DNA of 64,000 nt from Gibbula magus. Taxonomy: Eukaryota; Mollusca; Gastropoda; Trochida; Trochidae. The stretch is taken from contig OW388298.1 of the NCBI GenBank assembly GCA_936450465.1, forward strand, positions 6,184,035 to 6,248,034, in the 5' to 3' direction. Numbering within the stretch: position 1 is the first letter of the stretch; each line of letters begins with the position of its first letter. A program made the translations under genes and the position numbers. Shown here one piece after another: positions 14,492 to 27,540 of this stretch. The notes beneath the pieces were generated by a model that worked only from the letters and a program-made list of their open reading frames with translations, was not told the origin of the DNA and made no database searches.

Positions 14492-17400
14492 TTATTCTGT
14501 CTTCAGCTCCTTTACTCTAAAGATCCACCAAGTCCTCGTCACTCCCTTCTGAAATAAATTCCATATACATGAACTCGATAATGGTTGTTATTTAATCAAC
14601 TAAGACCTGTAAATGATATATCACCTCAGACAGATAAATATTTACAAAATAACTAACGCATGATAGGGAATGGTAGATTATCTTTACAGAGTTATATCAG
14701 TTGCGTAATTCTCGAGTCTTGGCGATGATCTGTCATTCCTCGTCACGAGTTGGTTGTTGTTTATATTACCCATAAAATAACAAAATCAAGCAAAAACGCA
14801 AATATTAATGGCCAAACGTTTCCCTTAAAGGACCCAAAAAGGAGGTGAATCTCCATATTCAGACGCCAGTGACGTGGATTCACTACTAACGTATATCTAT
14901 CCTTGTTTACTACGCACTTTTAAGATGTCCGCTGCAGAAATGTCTTTCACAATAAAAGATAGATGTGGTTTTAGTTGAAAGTGTGTAGTTCTGCCCATTA
15001 ATATCAACCCATGATTATACAATATAATATGCATATCAAGAGGTCTTAAAGTCGACTCAAACCGAAAATCCTAATGATGTTACAATTGAAAATGTGACAT
15101 CATAACTGATCACATCTATGACGTCATAACTCTCGAATGAAAGTCGTCCCTTTGAAGCTTACAGCAGTTTTTATTGTAAACTAGTAATGGCTAGTTTCTT
15201 TAATTTTCGCAAATTAAACTGCTTTCTCTGACATTGTTACGTCGACACAATTTAAGAAATATCCAATTTTAAAGTTTTGAAATCTGTGAATAAATTTCTT
15301 ATAAACAGCTTTTTACCATCGACAAATTAGTTCTGACAAACGATTCACTGAAATCAGCGAGTTCCCTTTAATGCATTTGGAAAGTTTCACTTTTTTATAA
15401 AGCCTTAATTATAACAATCTATGTAATTCGAGATTACCAAATATAACAAAAATCACATATGTATAAATGTCGAGCAATGGAATTTCTGCACGTGATCGAT
15501 TGACAAATCACTACCTGGTTAACATGTCTGTATATTTTTCAAAATTAAATAGTCAATATGGTAGAATGGAGATAAACAAAATCTGTTTGAAAATCAGCAG
15601 CATATAATGGAATAATTAAAACTCTAAATTATCAATTTAAAGTCTCATGCTATGCATTCCACAGTCAATCAAATTTATAGCTATAATAATTCCTCAGATT
15701 TTAAAACACAGTATGCTTATCTCCTATTCATTCAAATTACCTTGGATGGTGATCGTCCTTGGAAATCAGTACTTCTCCACCCCTGTATAACAGCTCTTCA
15801 TCTCCACCACCACCTCCACCACCTCCACCACCACCTTCACCACCATCCGAATCACCACCATCTCCACCACCACCACGACCACCACCATCCCAGTATCCAC
15901 AAGTACTCTCCCCTTCCACATAGTCGACTCCAACCTTCTCATAGTCCTCCTGAAATATATATAATAAACATGACATCAAAAGATGTTTGCATTTTTCAGT
16001 TTTTCTAACATAGCTTATGTACAAACTGTCTGCCTTGACAACGGAGGTTTCTTAACACGTCAAGGCTATCAACAAATGTCTTTAATTGTGCGTTATCCCT
16101 ACATTACTCTGTTTGGTCTTGATCGGCGGTGTCATGATGAATGATTTGTTATGCTTAGCGTTATTAAATAACCTGGACAATATAGTCAATACAAATGGTA
16201 TCAATCAATCAACTCAGAGACGGTAAGTTTTGAATTTGTCAATCTCCTATATTATAAAGTGAAAGTTTCAACAGGCTGGATACACATGTCTACCGTGATT
16301 CCTAGTAATTCCCTTAGCTTGGTGGTTTAGGCTTTTATTTGATACAGAAGAATCTTGGGTGTCACCTTATCTAGATCATAAACACCTTTTACAAGAAGTT
16401 ACACAGATATATGCAGATCAAACTGTTATTTCTTTAAATGTTAATTTTGTTATTTTTCCAAGATAAATATCAACTATTATTCATACAAATTACCTTGGAT
16501 GGAGATCGTCCTTGGAAATCAGTACTTCTCTGTTCCTGCATAACAGCTCTTCTATCTTCATCACAATCTCCATCGACAACCCAACCCACACCCCCGGTGC
16601 CTCCCTCTCCTTCCACAGTCTCTACTCGCACCTCCTCATGGTTCTCCGGAAATATAGTCAATACATATGGTATCAATCAATCAACTCAGAGACGGTAAGT
16701 TTTGAAATGTTGTCAATCTCCTATATTATAAAGTGAAACTTTCAACAGTCTGGATACACATGTCTACTGTGATTCCTAGCAATTCAAAATTTAATTATTC
16801 TGGGAATTTTCCCTTTCTTTATATAATAATTTTGTTATTTTCCAAGATACGAGTACTTATCAATTATGATTAATACTTATTACCTTGGATAGAGATCGTC
16901 CTCGATAATCAATACTCCTCCGTACCTGCATAGCAGCTGTTATATCCCAACCATCCCTGGCACCCCCAATGCTATTGTCTCCCTCCGGATCCTCCCCTTC
17001 CACAAAGTCGACTCCAAACTCCACATACTCCTCCTGAAATATATACAATACAGATGGCATCAATCAATCAACTCAGAGAGGTAAGTTTTGAAATGTTGTC
17101 AATCTCCTATATTATAAAGTGAAACTTTCAACAGGCTGGATTCACATGTCTACTGTGATTCCTAGTAATTCAAACTGTAATTAATCTGGGAATTTTCCCT
17201 TTCTTTATATAATAATTTTGTTATTTTCCAAGATACGAGTACTTATCAATTATGATTCATACTTATTACCTTGGATAGAGATCGTCCTCGATAATCAATA
17301 CTCCTCCGTACCTGCATAGCAGCTGTTATATCCCAACTATCCCTGGCACCCCCATTGCTATTGTCTCCCTCCGGATCCTCCCCTTCCACAGAGTAGACTT

Positions 17401-20400
17401 CAACCTCCTCATACTCCTCCTGAAATATATACAATACAGATGGTAACAAAAGATGTTTGCATTGTTCAGTTAACTCAGAGTCAGAAAGAATATATGCCAC
17501 CTTGATTCGATGATATAATATTTTTTCAACTGTAAAACTGTATTTAGAATTATGATTGAGTACTGTTGATTGTTTAGCTTTCATTCTATCTTTCTCATCA
17601 CCAGTACTTTTTAATATATGTTCGAAGCAAATGCACTCAGCTACATTAATGATCTACCAGCCTCACCAACCTGGATACACACGTCTTCCATGTTTCCTAA
17701 TTATTCCTTTGTGGATAAAAGCTTTATATGAATTTTAAAATTTGATATTTCCAGAGAAACATTACTGCCTTTGGGGAAGTTGTTTTGTCCAGACAGCATC
17801 TTCAGACTATCCCTACTAGCTGTCCATACTAACCGAACATGACACTCAATGTTCACCACTTTCCACAGGTTTCCTTTTTGTGGATGAGGACACTGAGTAA
17901 ATTTCAGTTTTTTCAGTTCAAACTTGCTCAAAGAATGAATCAACAATAACTAGAGCCGTGGACAGCAGCGAAACACCTCTGAACTTGTATATATCAGTTC
18001 AAACTTGCTCAAAGAATGAAACAACAATAACTAGAGCCGTGGACAGCAGCGAAACACCTCTGTACTTGTATATATCAGTTCAAACTTGCTCAAAGAATGA
18101 ATCAACAATAACTAGAGCCGTGGACAGCAGCGAAACACCTCTGAACTTGTATATATCAGTTCAAACTTGCTCAAAGAATGAATCAACAATAACTAGAGCC
18201 GTGGACAGCAGCGAAACACCTCTGAACTTGTATATACCACTTTAACCCAACATTACACATGTGGTAATCAATACTCATAGATGTGCATTTTTTAATCTGA
18301 AATTTGTGTTACCATAGAGGGAAACAGATGATATGTGAATTGTACTACTACACTTGTTAGGAAATGTCTTGGATGCATCGCAGACAGGTGGAATTTAAAT
18401 GTTATTCCATCATTTGGATTCATACAACTCACACTTCCATTGAATCGTCCATGTATATCAGCATCCCTCCTTTCTGGAGTCATGTCATGAAAGAGAAATT
18501 GAATAGTTTCATAATGAGTTAAATAATGCAGTTGAGAATAATAAGATTATCTCAAAATATATCTTCACACAATCCTGTGAGTCTTCACCGGACGACTGAA
18601 TGTTGTAATCGCCTGTTTGTAGACTTTTATTGAGTCCATATAGTAACAATTTTCAAGAAATTTAATGGTAATGTGTATACAAAAATTAATTGTTTATATC
18701 ATTTTGAGGAATGTATGTATGTAATTTTGTATGTTATATAAATATCACCCCATGTCTCATAATATATACCAACGCTAATGACAATAGTTAATGGTTATAC
18801 TTGGTTTTTGACGCCATGGTTATAATGATAACAATACATGGATTAGGAGATTATTGATTATTTACCACATTCAGGGTTAATTACAATTATTATAATTGTT
18901 ACCTGGTCCGGAGCTCAGTTCACCACGGTCATGTTGTATACTTCCTGCCTGCGAATTAGAGAGTTAAATATAATGTACATTATGAGTAACCATCATGTTT
19001 TTATCTTTATTTGCACTTAAAAACATAGGCCTGAGTATACATGTAGATGTTTTTGAAGGATATAATATCAGGTTAAATATTCGAGCGGGCCCAGATTTCC
19101 CACTAGAATAACATCAGCGTAAGATCCAGAATCCAGTTTCCTGAGATATGATGCTCAACATGCAAGATTACATCCCGAAAAATCCAAAGAGGATGATCAG
19201 CAAAGGTTACCAAAAGCTAGCTCTTTGTCTTCCCTAGGATAATCGAACTGTGAAAGATATATAGAGAGAATACATAATACCTTAATGTAACCGGCGTCAG
19301 AGAGATCACAAATAATTACCTGAATGTAAACCTGCATCAGGGAGCCCTCAAGTACGTACCTGAATGTAAACCAGCTTCAGGGAGCCAACAAGTACCTTCC
19401 TGAATGTAAACCAGCTTCAGGGAGCCCATAAGTACTTACCTGAATGTAAACAAGCGTCAGAGAACGCACAAGTACTTACCTGAATGTAAACCAGCATCAG
19501 GGAGCCTCCAAACTTTTACCTGAATGTAAAGCGCGTCAGAGAGCCTACAAGTACTAACCTGAATGTAAACCAGCGTCAGAGAGCCAACAAGTACTAACCT
19601 GAATGTAAACCAGCGTCAGAGAGCCCACAAGTACTTACCTGAATATAAACCAGCGTCAAAGAGCCAACAATTACTAACCTGAATGTAAACCAGCGTCAGG
19701 GAGCCAACAAGTACTTACCTGAATGTCAACCAACGTCAGAGAGACCACAAGTACTAACCTGAATGTAAACCAGCGTCAGAGAGCCAACAAGTACTTACCT
19801 GAATGTCAACCAACGTCAGAGAGCCCACAAGTACTAACCTGAATGTAAACCAGAGTCAAAGAGCCAACAAGTACTAACCTGAATGTAAACCAGCGTCAGA
19901 GATCCTACAAGTACTAACCTGAATGTAAACCAGCGTCAGGAAGCCCACAAGTACTTACCTGAACGTAAACAAGCGTCAGATATCCCACGAGTACTTACTT
20001 GATTGTACTCCAGCGTCAGAGATCCTACAAGTACTTACCTGAATGTAAACCAGCGTCAGAGATCCCACAAGTACTTACCTGAATGTAAACCAGCGTCTGG
20101 GATCCCACAAGTACTTACCTGAATGTAAACCAGCGTCAGAGATCCCACAAGTACTTACCTGAATGTAAACCAGCGTCAGAGAGCCAACAAGTACTTACCT
20201 GAATGTCAACCAACGTCAGAGAGCCCATAAGTACTAACCTGAATGTAAACCAGCGTCAGAGAGCCAACAAGTACTAACCTGAATGTAAACCAGCGTCAGA
20301 GAGCCCACAAGTACTAACCTGAATGTAAACCAGCGTCAGAGAGCCTACAAGTACTAACCTGAATGTAAACCAGCGTCAGAGATCCCACAAGTACTTACCT

Positions 20401-20697
20401 GAATGTAAACCAGCGTCAGGAAGCCCACAAGTACTTACCTGAACGTAAACAAGCGTCAGATATCCCACGAGTACTTACTTGATTGTACTCCAGCGTCAGA
20501 GATCCTACAAGTACTTACCTGAATGTAAACCAGCGTCTGGGAGCCAAAAGTACTTACCTGAATGTAAACCAGCGTCTGGGATCCCACAAGTACTTACCTG
20601 ACTTTAAACCAGCGTCGGAGATCCCACAGGTACTTACCTGAATGTAAACCAGCGTCATAGATCCCACAAGTAAAACGATTAGGACTTTAGACATCAT
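14492..20697 (-). CDS. Secreted repeat protein gene, copy 1 (frameshifted)
   Basis: Unrecognised secreted protein. Exons in transcript order: 20638-20697 (signal peptide MMSKVLIVLLVGSMTLVYIQ), 18903-18948, 18433-18473, two S exons 17270-17419 and 16884-17033, V exon 16494-16646, G exon 15741-15949, last exon 14492-14548. Donors read GTAAGT, GTAAC, GTGAGT and GTAAT; acceptors are TTTCAG or similar. Phases run 0-0, 0-1, 1-0, then 0-0, so all joins keep frame. Each S/V/G exon starts with an acidic stretch (EEYEEVGV type) and ends with RSTDYRGRSLSK or similar. Two defects are visible. The V acceptor is CCG instead of CAG. The G exon is 209 nt, one base short of a codon multiple: GATGAAGAGC where copy 5 has GATAGAAGAGC, which shifts frame just after the glycine run. 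Joined to the last exon, the shifted frame stops after about three codons. An AATAAA lies at about 14452 after the stop. The copy is therefore probably impaired. The last exon is the least certain part. Confidence 0.65.
15118..15127. promoter_or_regulatory. CRE/bZIP palindrome, unit 1
   Basis: Perfect ATGACGTCAT in the last intron. The same decamer is kept at the equivalent place in all five units although surrounding bases differ. bZIP factors of the CREB/ATF class bind TGACGTCA. Use here is inferred. Confidence 0.35.
17913..18236. repeat. 81-bp intronic tandem repeat, unit 1
   Basis: Exactly four copies of an 81-bp unit starting TCAGTTCAAACTTGCTCAAA. Because 81 is a multiple of three, one plus-strand frame stays open as a 27-residue repeat (SVQTCSKNESTIT...). 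It lies in an intron, antisense to the gene, so I treat the open frame as a by-product. Confidence 0.9.
19277..20672 (-). repeat. 40-bp splice-donor minisatellite, copy 1
   Basis: About 35 units. On the minus strand a unit reads GGCTCCCTGACGCTGGTTTA then CATTCAG|GTAAGTACTTGTG. The first 27 nt equal the end of exon 1 (codons for GSLTLVYIQ) and the last 13 nt equal the start of intron 1. The array begins inside exon 1 at 20638 and extends into intron 1. A 12-unit (480-bp) block is duplicated, marked by CCCACGAGTACTTACTTGAT near 19990 and 20470. Confidence 0.93.
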
Positions 20698-20735
20698 GGA
20701 TTCATCGACAGTGATCAAGTGTTTGATGGAGATGT

Positions 20736-20744
20736 CTTTTATTA
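20736..20744 (-). promoter_or_regulatory. TATA-like element, gene copy 1
   Basis: Minus-strand TAATAAAAG, 39 nt upstream of the first ATG. Its position is the same in copies 1, 3, 4 and 5. If it is the TATA box, the 5' leader is only about 10 nt. Confidence 0.35.
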
Positions 20745-21716
20745 ACCTATTACAAGTTTAAATATTCATCATTCATATATGTTATGATTACGTTTAATAA
20801 ACGTAAATTTAGTTGAATACATTGATATAATGATAGCAGCTTCAATCGACGTGGTTAGGTAATAAAATCGATTTTGTTTGGATGAGACACGCCAAGTTGT
20901 TTTAGTCAACATGGTAACAAATGTTCATACCTATAGTGCCACTCTTCATTATAATTCTTTCACGTTCAATAGTGCCCATAATGTTTATATACACATAGGC
21001 GTGTATTTACCTTATCTACAATTGGATTAATCATAATGATTATAGCTATAATGGTTATTAATGAAGACATCAAAGGAGACGTAAACGTTGCTATGCATTA
21101 CGTTACAATGGTTGGTTGCCGTGACGTCACAAAGATATAACGTCAACAATGGGTCAATATCAAAGTTGATTGATGTGTCCAGTGTTCAATATCGATTTCT
21201 ATGGACATATGACCGTCTTTGGACCAATCAGAACTGGTAAAAACTTCGATCATATAATAAATATTTTTAGCACATAGAATTAATTAGTAATATTAGAACC
21301 ATATTGTTTTAATTCAACCAAATTGTATTATAGTTTTTCATGATCTTTGTTGCGTTCAGGTTGCTAACGTAAACAAAGAAGACAATAAATTTCAAGAAAT
21401 AACTTCGCAATGACATTTTATTCTTCATATATGTAGATGACTCCTTGTTTTTAAACACAAGTTTACCATCTCAAACAATTAAGACGTAGATTATCATATT
21501 GATGTTGTTGGTAAATAACTACAATATGATTGATATAGAACGTATCTGTCTCAGTATTTTATTTGGAATTATTTTCATAAACTTAAAACCTTCATCCAGT
21601 GACCGATAGAAATGTGCACAATTGGTGGTTTGGGATGATCAATATCCTGCACTAGGAATAAGCATTGTGTTTTGCGAGCCATCGCGAGCTAAATACATAT
21701 GGTTTATTACCATAAT
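20745..21716. other. Upstream flank of gene copy 1
   Basis: Conserved intergenic DNA between the promoter of gene copy 1 and the next unit. Compared with units 2 and 4, it lacks the foldback element (deletion near 21060). It contains a second CRE-like core, CGTGACGTCACAA, near 21120. No gene was seen. Confidence 0.5.
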
Positions 21717-21735
21717 ATAATATAATATAATAACA
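21717..21735. repeat. Short AATAT microsatellite at unit 1/2 junction
   Basis: About four ATAAT units just left of the conserved ACAATGAATTCGGAAATTCG start of the next unit. Confidence 0.75.
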
Positions 21736-23222
21736 GTTTAATGTACTCATTACAATGAATTCGGAAATTCGATTTGTCCCAATGGCACCTGGCACTTCTA
21801 CCAAAGCAGTATATTAACCAACCCAAATCACACGAGCAAGATTATTTCATCATACATTATGTTGTTAATTCATTTTTCGTAAAACAGCTTGACAACATCA
21901 ATTTTGACAAGTGAACTTTCTCCAATTGAGTGTATTGATGTATGCAAATAACAGCGGGCAACTCTCATGGCAAATTGACACAAAATAATGCCTTCACTAA
22001 CGCTTTCAATTAACATAATTTTTACTTTATCAGGACCAAACTTTTAATTTTTAAATACGTTTCAAAATACAATTATTTTCAAATGAAAAATATTTAACTT
22101 CGAGAGGGCGTAATTACCCTTGCCTTTGTGAACTTGACTTTCTAGCTTGTAAAGGTATAGTTCTGCATTCTAAAGTCACATGGTGGGAACAAAAGCCACT
22201 TCAACGTTGTCCAATGCAGGAGACAGACAATACACGTCATTAACTATATAAAGCAAGTTATTATGAGGCATCATTTCTTTTACAACAGCAATTCTACTAA
22301 ACAATTCACTGTCAAAAGGGAATGTCAAATTTCATTTCGATCGTCTTGGGATATGATAGCATATCACTTCCGCAACGATTCCACATAGCAGACATTCATT
22401 CTGAGTACTGCTTTTAATGAGCAAACGGTTAATTGAATGCTCATGAAAATCTAATTGAATACCAACCAATTGAATTGTAAAGTGCTTTTATTCAACTTTT
22501 CATAACGAATCTTCCTCTTTCAATTATTTTTTTTTTCGAATTTGAGTTCACAGAATACAATGGATGTTATTTCTTTTCTTTTCATCGAATTATTTTTGGT
22601 CAGTATTTATCTTGTCTTCAGCTCCTTTACTCTAAAGATCCACCCAGTCCTCGACACTCGCTTCTGAAATACAGTCAAAACAAATGATTTCGACAATGGT
22701 TATTATTTAAACAATTCAGACCTGCAAATGATTTATCACCTTAGATAGATAAATATTTACTCAATAACTAACGCTGATTGGGAATGACAGATTCTCTTTA
22801 CCGAGTTATATCAATTGAGTAATTCTCGAATCTTGGCGATGATTTGTCATTCCCCATGAGGAGTTGGTCATAATGTATATTACCCATTAACAAAATCAAG
22901 TAAAACGCAAATATTTAAAGACAAACGATTCCCTTAAAGGACAAGAGAAGAAGATGAATCTCCATATCCAAACGTGACTGACGTGGATTCACTACTTACA
23001 TATTACGCAATTTTAAGATGTCCACTGCGGAAATGTCTTTCACAATGAAAGATAGATGTGGTTTTATTTCAGAGTTTTGTATTTCTGCCCAATACTATCA
23101 ATCCATGATTATACGATATAAGCTATTATAATATGCCTATCAAGATTTCTGCAAAGTCGAATCAAACCGGAAATCCTTGTGACGTTGCAATTCAGAATGT
23201 GAAGTCATAACTGCTCACACCT

Positions 23223-23232
23223 ATGACGTCAT
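23223..23232. promoter_or_regulatory. CRE/bZIP palindrome, unit 2
   Basis: ATGACGTCAT kept in the pseudogene unit as well. Confidence 0.3.
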
Positions 23233-26200
23233 AGTTCCGAACGAAAGTCGTCACTTTGCAGCTTTCAGTAGTTATATATAGCAAATTAGTAATGGCTATT
23301 GTCTGAAATTTTCGCACAATTAAGACATTGATACGTCGACACATGTGAGAACCCACTTACCACTACGGGCAAACAAATCAAACCTGTTCGAATGCAGAAG
23401 AACGTTTCCCAACTTACTAGTAGGGAGAAGTTGAATGAAGAATGAATGATGATTTATCTTGTTCTGGCAACCAATAAAACCGTTTTTTGTCTGTAACACC
23501 CAATCAAAAACCGGGGAAATGTGCAAATCCCATTTGACTTACAGGGAAAATACTACCCTGTCTACATTTTCCCATATCTTAGATAATGTTTATGTGTAGT
23601 TGATCCCTAACTTTTATAAAAAGCCCCCTACTTCCTGCAAAAAGGTGCTGCCTAATTTAAGCAAATAATGCCTGATTTCTGCATTTGAAACTGTTTCGGC
23701 AAGGACCAGTAAAGGACCATAACACAAATTATTACCATTTCTGATACACTTATTTAGCCAGTGTTTAGCAAATTCTCCAGGGGAATTTTACTTTAAATAT
23801 CTTCTTGAGCTTGTTGTGGTTACACAATTGATGTATTTAACTTAAATGAAAACTACAATAGTAAATTTAATGAGTTAATGTACCCGCTCGCCCTATGTTA
23901 AAGTTAACATTGCTTTTATTTAGTTTATGTTTGTACCTTGGCAAAAAAGGTTGCTTACACATCATGTAAATCAGTACTCAGCTCTTCTGTATATATCTCC
24001 CTATCTCCATCGATAATCCAACCCACACCAACCTTCTCATAGTCCTCCTGAAATATAGTCAATACATATGGTATCAATCAACCAACTCAGCGACAGTAAT
24101 TTTTGAAATTATCAATCTCCTTTATTATAAAGTGAAAGTTTAAACAAGCTGAATACACATGTCTACCACGATTCATAAGACCCATTGGTGAGACATGCCA
24201 CCTTATCTAGATCATAAACTTATTTTCCAAATTATAAAACTGCACCAGAAAGGCTGTGAAGCTATATATACACTTGGAAATTGATTAAGCAGCACCCAAT
24301 TTTGATAACAGCAAAGCATTCCGATTTGAAAGAAGACAATATGTCAGGCAAACTGTATTTAAGTGATTTCAGGTAGAAGAATCATTCAGCAGTGCTGAGA
24401 CGAGAGATCACTCAAATAACGGTTCAATGTCTTTTGGATAACGGCTGTTACAATAATTTGATATTTTGCTATCCAAATCCAAGTTCCATTATGAAATGAA
24501 ATGAAAGTCAATATTTGTGGCTTAAATTTGATTTGTGTAATTTTTTTCAAGTAAAGTGATTGCACTTAAACACTGACTTTTTAACAGAAGTCACTAATTA
24601 AAGCAGTATGCACCTTCAAACACACAAAATCACGAAATTGTCAATTTCAATAAACTTGCCTTAATGAACAAATACGGGAGCTCACGGTTTTGGCTTATCA
24701 AAAGCGAGAAGAAGAGTTGAATAAACAGATTGAATTATCTCTGGGGTGAAAACATCAACAAATCATGAGTTCATATAGAGATTAGTTTGGTTACAGCTTG
24801 CTGCTGTTCGGACACTGCGAGATTCGGGTTATCGGTGGCCGGACTATAGCGACTTGACTGTATATCATTGCATTGTATATCATATGATTGTCTAGCTTTC
24901 ATTCTGTGCATCTGTCCAACGGTACGGTTTGATTTTTTATCAATAGCAAATCTGCTTTGTTAAATTAATGATAGCCTCCATTCTGTACACATACTTCTAC
25001 GTCCACATGTCCATGGAACGTGACTACAACAAGTACTGTTTGAGGAAGTTGTTTTGTCAGACATTACATTAATGGGAAGCAGGAGATATGTGAGCTGCAT
25101 TTATTAGGAAATATCTTGGATACTACGCAGCAAGGTGAAAAGTGAACTCAGGCATTTAAATGTTCTTCAATTGAATTACAGAACTAATATTTAAACAACT
25201 CACAGTTTCTGCCAATCGTCCTTGGAAATCATTACTTCTCATTCCTGGATTCGTGAAATGAAAGAGAAAGGTTAGTAGCTGGCTATGGGTGTAATCATAT
25301 AGGTTACAGTGATACACATAACACGTATAAAAAGACTGAACGTATCCCAATTTATTAACCATATAGTTGAAATTAACCGAGTTAATATTATTTATATGAG
25401 CACATGTACAAAAATTCACACTCGTTTCATAAAAGTCAAATGACACTCTTCCTCGTTTACTTATCTCTATATATCTGCAAACAAGCTTGTGCACCTTTAC
25501 CAATACAACAGATGTTGAAATCTCCTGTAATATATGTCCTCTCAGATACAGATAGATCTACAACCAGTTCTCACGAAGCAAAATGCTGTGATGTTTGCTT
25601 TCCCTCTCTTGCAGGAATACACTTTCTTCTTCTTCCACTTCTTCTTGGAGATTTTACGAGCGGTTTCCAGCGGAGCTGATTTCCCACTCCGCGAAATACA
25701 CCTCACTCCGCGTCTCATTTACACCAACATTAAGTATCTAAATTAATGGTTATACCTAAGTGTTGACTCAAAGGATAAAATTATATCAATTTAAGGATTA
25801 GAGAATTATTGATAAGTTATCATGCTTAGGTTTACTGGCCAACTTAGCTCTGTCCAACATGGTCAAATGGTGTACTTCTTGCCTGTGAATAAAATAGATC
25901 AATTATATCATAAACTTCGCTTTATTTGCAGATGAAAGACCTACAGTAGACCTAAGATTTTAGTAGAATTAACATATTTTCTACACGTGCATGGCTAGGA
26001 TAGCTTTACACAGACATAAATAATAAATAAGATGATGTGTGAAATATAGACTCGTATTAAAGTAATAGAGAACAAACATCATCATCTTGAGTTTCGACTA
26101 AATCATGCTGTATGCATGTACCTCCTGCCTGTGAATTATTAAAACGTTCAACTATAATTATCCTCATTAGTCAAGATCGTAACCTTCTCTCTATTTGTAC

Positions 26201-26589
26201 ATACAAGGTAACAGGCCTACATCACATATCATCTTTGATAGGCATTCTACAAGTTGAGGTGATGAATAATGAAGAACAATTTTATGGATATACAACTTCT
26301 TTATTCTATGTAGGTACTAATGTCGTTGTCAAGCAGGTGATCACTTCATTCTATACAGTGCATATAAATGTATTCTCAATGAATTAATATAAACAAAGTG
26401 GATACAAGAATATACAACTGCACAACTGGAAATGAAAAGTTATTGATAGGAAGGAATACAAAAAAAAGTTGACAGTTGAATATCTTAATAAATCATGAAT
26501 GTTAAGATAGATGAATTATTGGCGCGTATTAGGTTAAGAAATATTATCGCCTAATAGGGGCTTAGTATTTCAGCCAATAGGGCGTTTAC

Positions 26590-27540
26590 TCATCTAAATG
26601 TAAACCAGCGTCAGGGAGCCCACAAGTACTCACCTGATTGTAAACCAGCATCAGGGAGCCCAAAAGTATAAAGCTAAATTTAAACTAGCGTCAGGGAGTC
26701 AATCAGTACTTACCTGAATGTAAACCAGCGTCAGGGAGCACACAAATTCTAACCTGAATGTAAACCAGCGTCAGGGAGCACACAAGTACTTACAAGAATG
26801 TAAACCAGCTTCGGGGAGACAACAGGTACCTACATGAATGTAAACCAGCGTCAGGGAGCCGACAAGTACCTACCTGAATGTAAACCAGCGTCAGGGAGCA
26901 CACAAGTACTTACCTGAAAGTAAACCAGCGTCATGGAGCACACAAGTACGTACAAGAATGTAAACCAGCGTCATGGAGCCTGAATGTAAACCAGCGTCAG
27001 GGAGCACACAAGTACTTAAAAGAATGTAAACCAGCGTCAGGGAGCCAACACGAACTTACCTGAATGTAAACCAGCGTCAGGATCTCACAAGGACTTACCT
27101 GAATGTAAACCAGCGTCAGAGATCCCACGAGTACTTACCTGAATGTATACCAGCGTCAGGGAGTCAAAAGTACTTACATGAATGTATACCAGCGTCAGGG
27201 AGTCAAAAGTACTTACATGAATGTACACCAGGTTCAGAGATCCCACAAGTACTTACCTGAATGTAAACCAGCGTCAGAGAGCCAACACGAACTTACCTAA
27301 ATGTAAACCAGCGTCAGGATCTCACAAGGACTTACCTGAATGTAAACCAGCGTCAGAGATCCCACGAGTACTTACCTGAATGTATACCAGCGTCAGGGAG
27401 TCAAAAGTACTTACATGAATGTATACCAGCGTCAGGGAGTCAAAAGTACTTACATGAATGTACACCAGGTTCAGAGATCCCACAAGTACTTACCTGAATG
27501 TAAACCAGCGTCAGAGAGCCCACAAGTACTTACAAGAATG
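26590..27540 (-). repeat. 40-bp splice-donor minisatellite, copy 2
   Basis: About 23 units of the exon1/intron1-derived 40-mer. Many have a changed donor context (TTCTTGTAAGT or TTCATGTAAGT instead of TTCAGGTAAGT). A block of about 238 bp, marked by GCCAACACGAACTTACCT, is duplicated near 27043 and 27281. The coding start that should lie at the right end is gone. Confidence 0.92.

Larger units (their letters stand above)
22607..27540 (-). pseudogene. Secreted repeat protein gene, copy 2 (degraded)
   Basis: Paralogue of the minus-strand secreted repeat gene. The signal-peptide part of exon 1 is missing: the 40-bp array runs straight into upstream DNA at about 27540, losing the start codons present in the other copies. 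The exon-2 equivalent (about 25836-25882) has a one-base length change, a damaged donor and an in-frame TAA. The 41-nt exon (25204-25244, encoding RSNDFQGRLAET) is still open with intact splice sites. A single fused remnant at about 23965-24047 starts like a G exon (EDYEKVGV) and continues like a V exon (GWIIDGD), which implies an internal deletion. The last-exon equivalent is 22607-22663. A second exon-2-like piece lies near 26100-26140. No S exon remains. Confidence 0.7.

Noticed and set aside
17701..17946. Minus-strand frame ending in LEISNFKIHIKLL, with relatives near 33860, 36727, 46697 and 58985
   Set aside because: Similar open stretches recur, but lengths and frames differ between units and no consistent splice pair brackets them. 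It is left as intron sequence, though a rare exon cannot be excluded.
19277..20672. Recursive (ratchet) splice sites: CAG|GTAAGT with a branch-point-like CTGAC upstream in every 40-bp unit
   Set aside because: The unit is explained fully as exon-1 codons (CTG ACG for Leu-Thr) plus the donor. The pyrimidine tract is weak, so a zero-length-exon reading is not needed.
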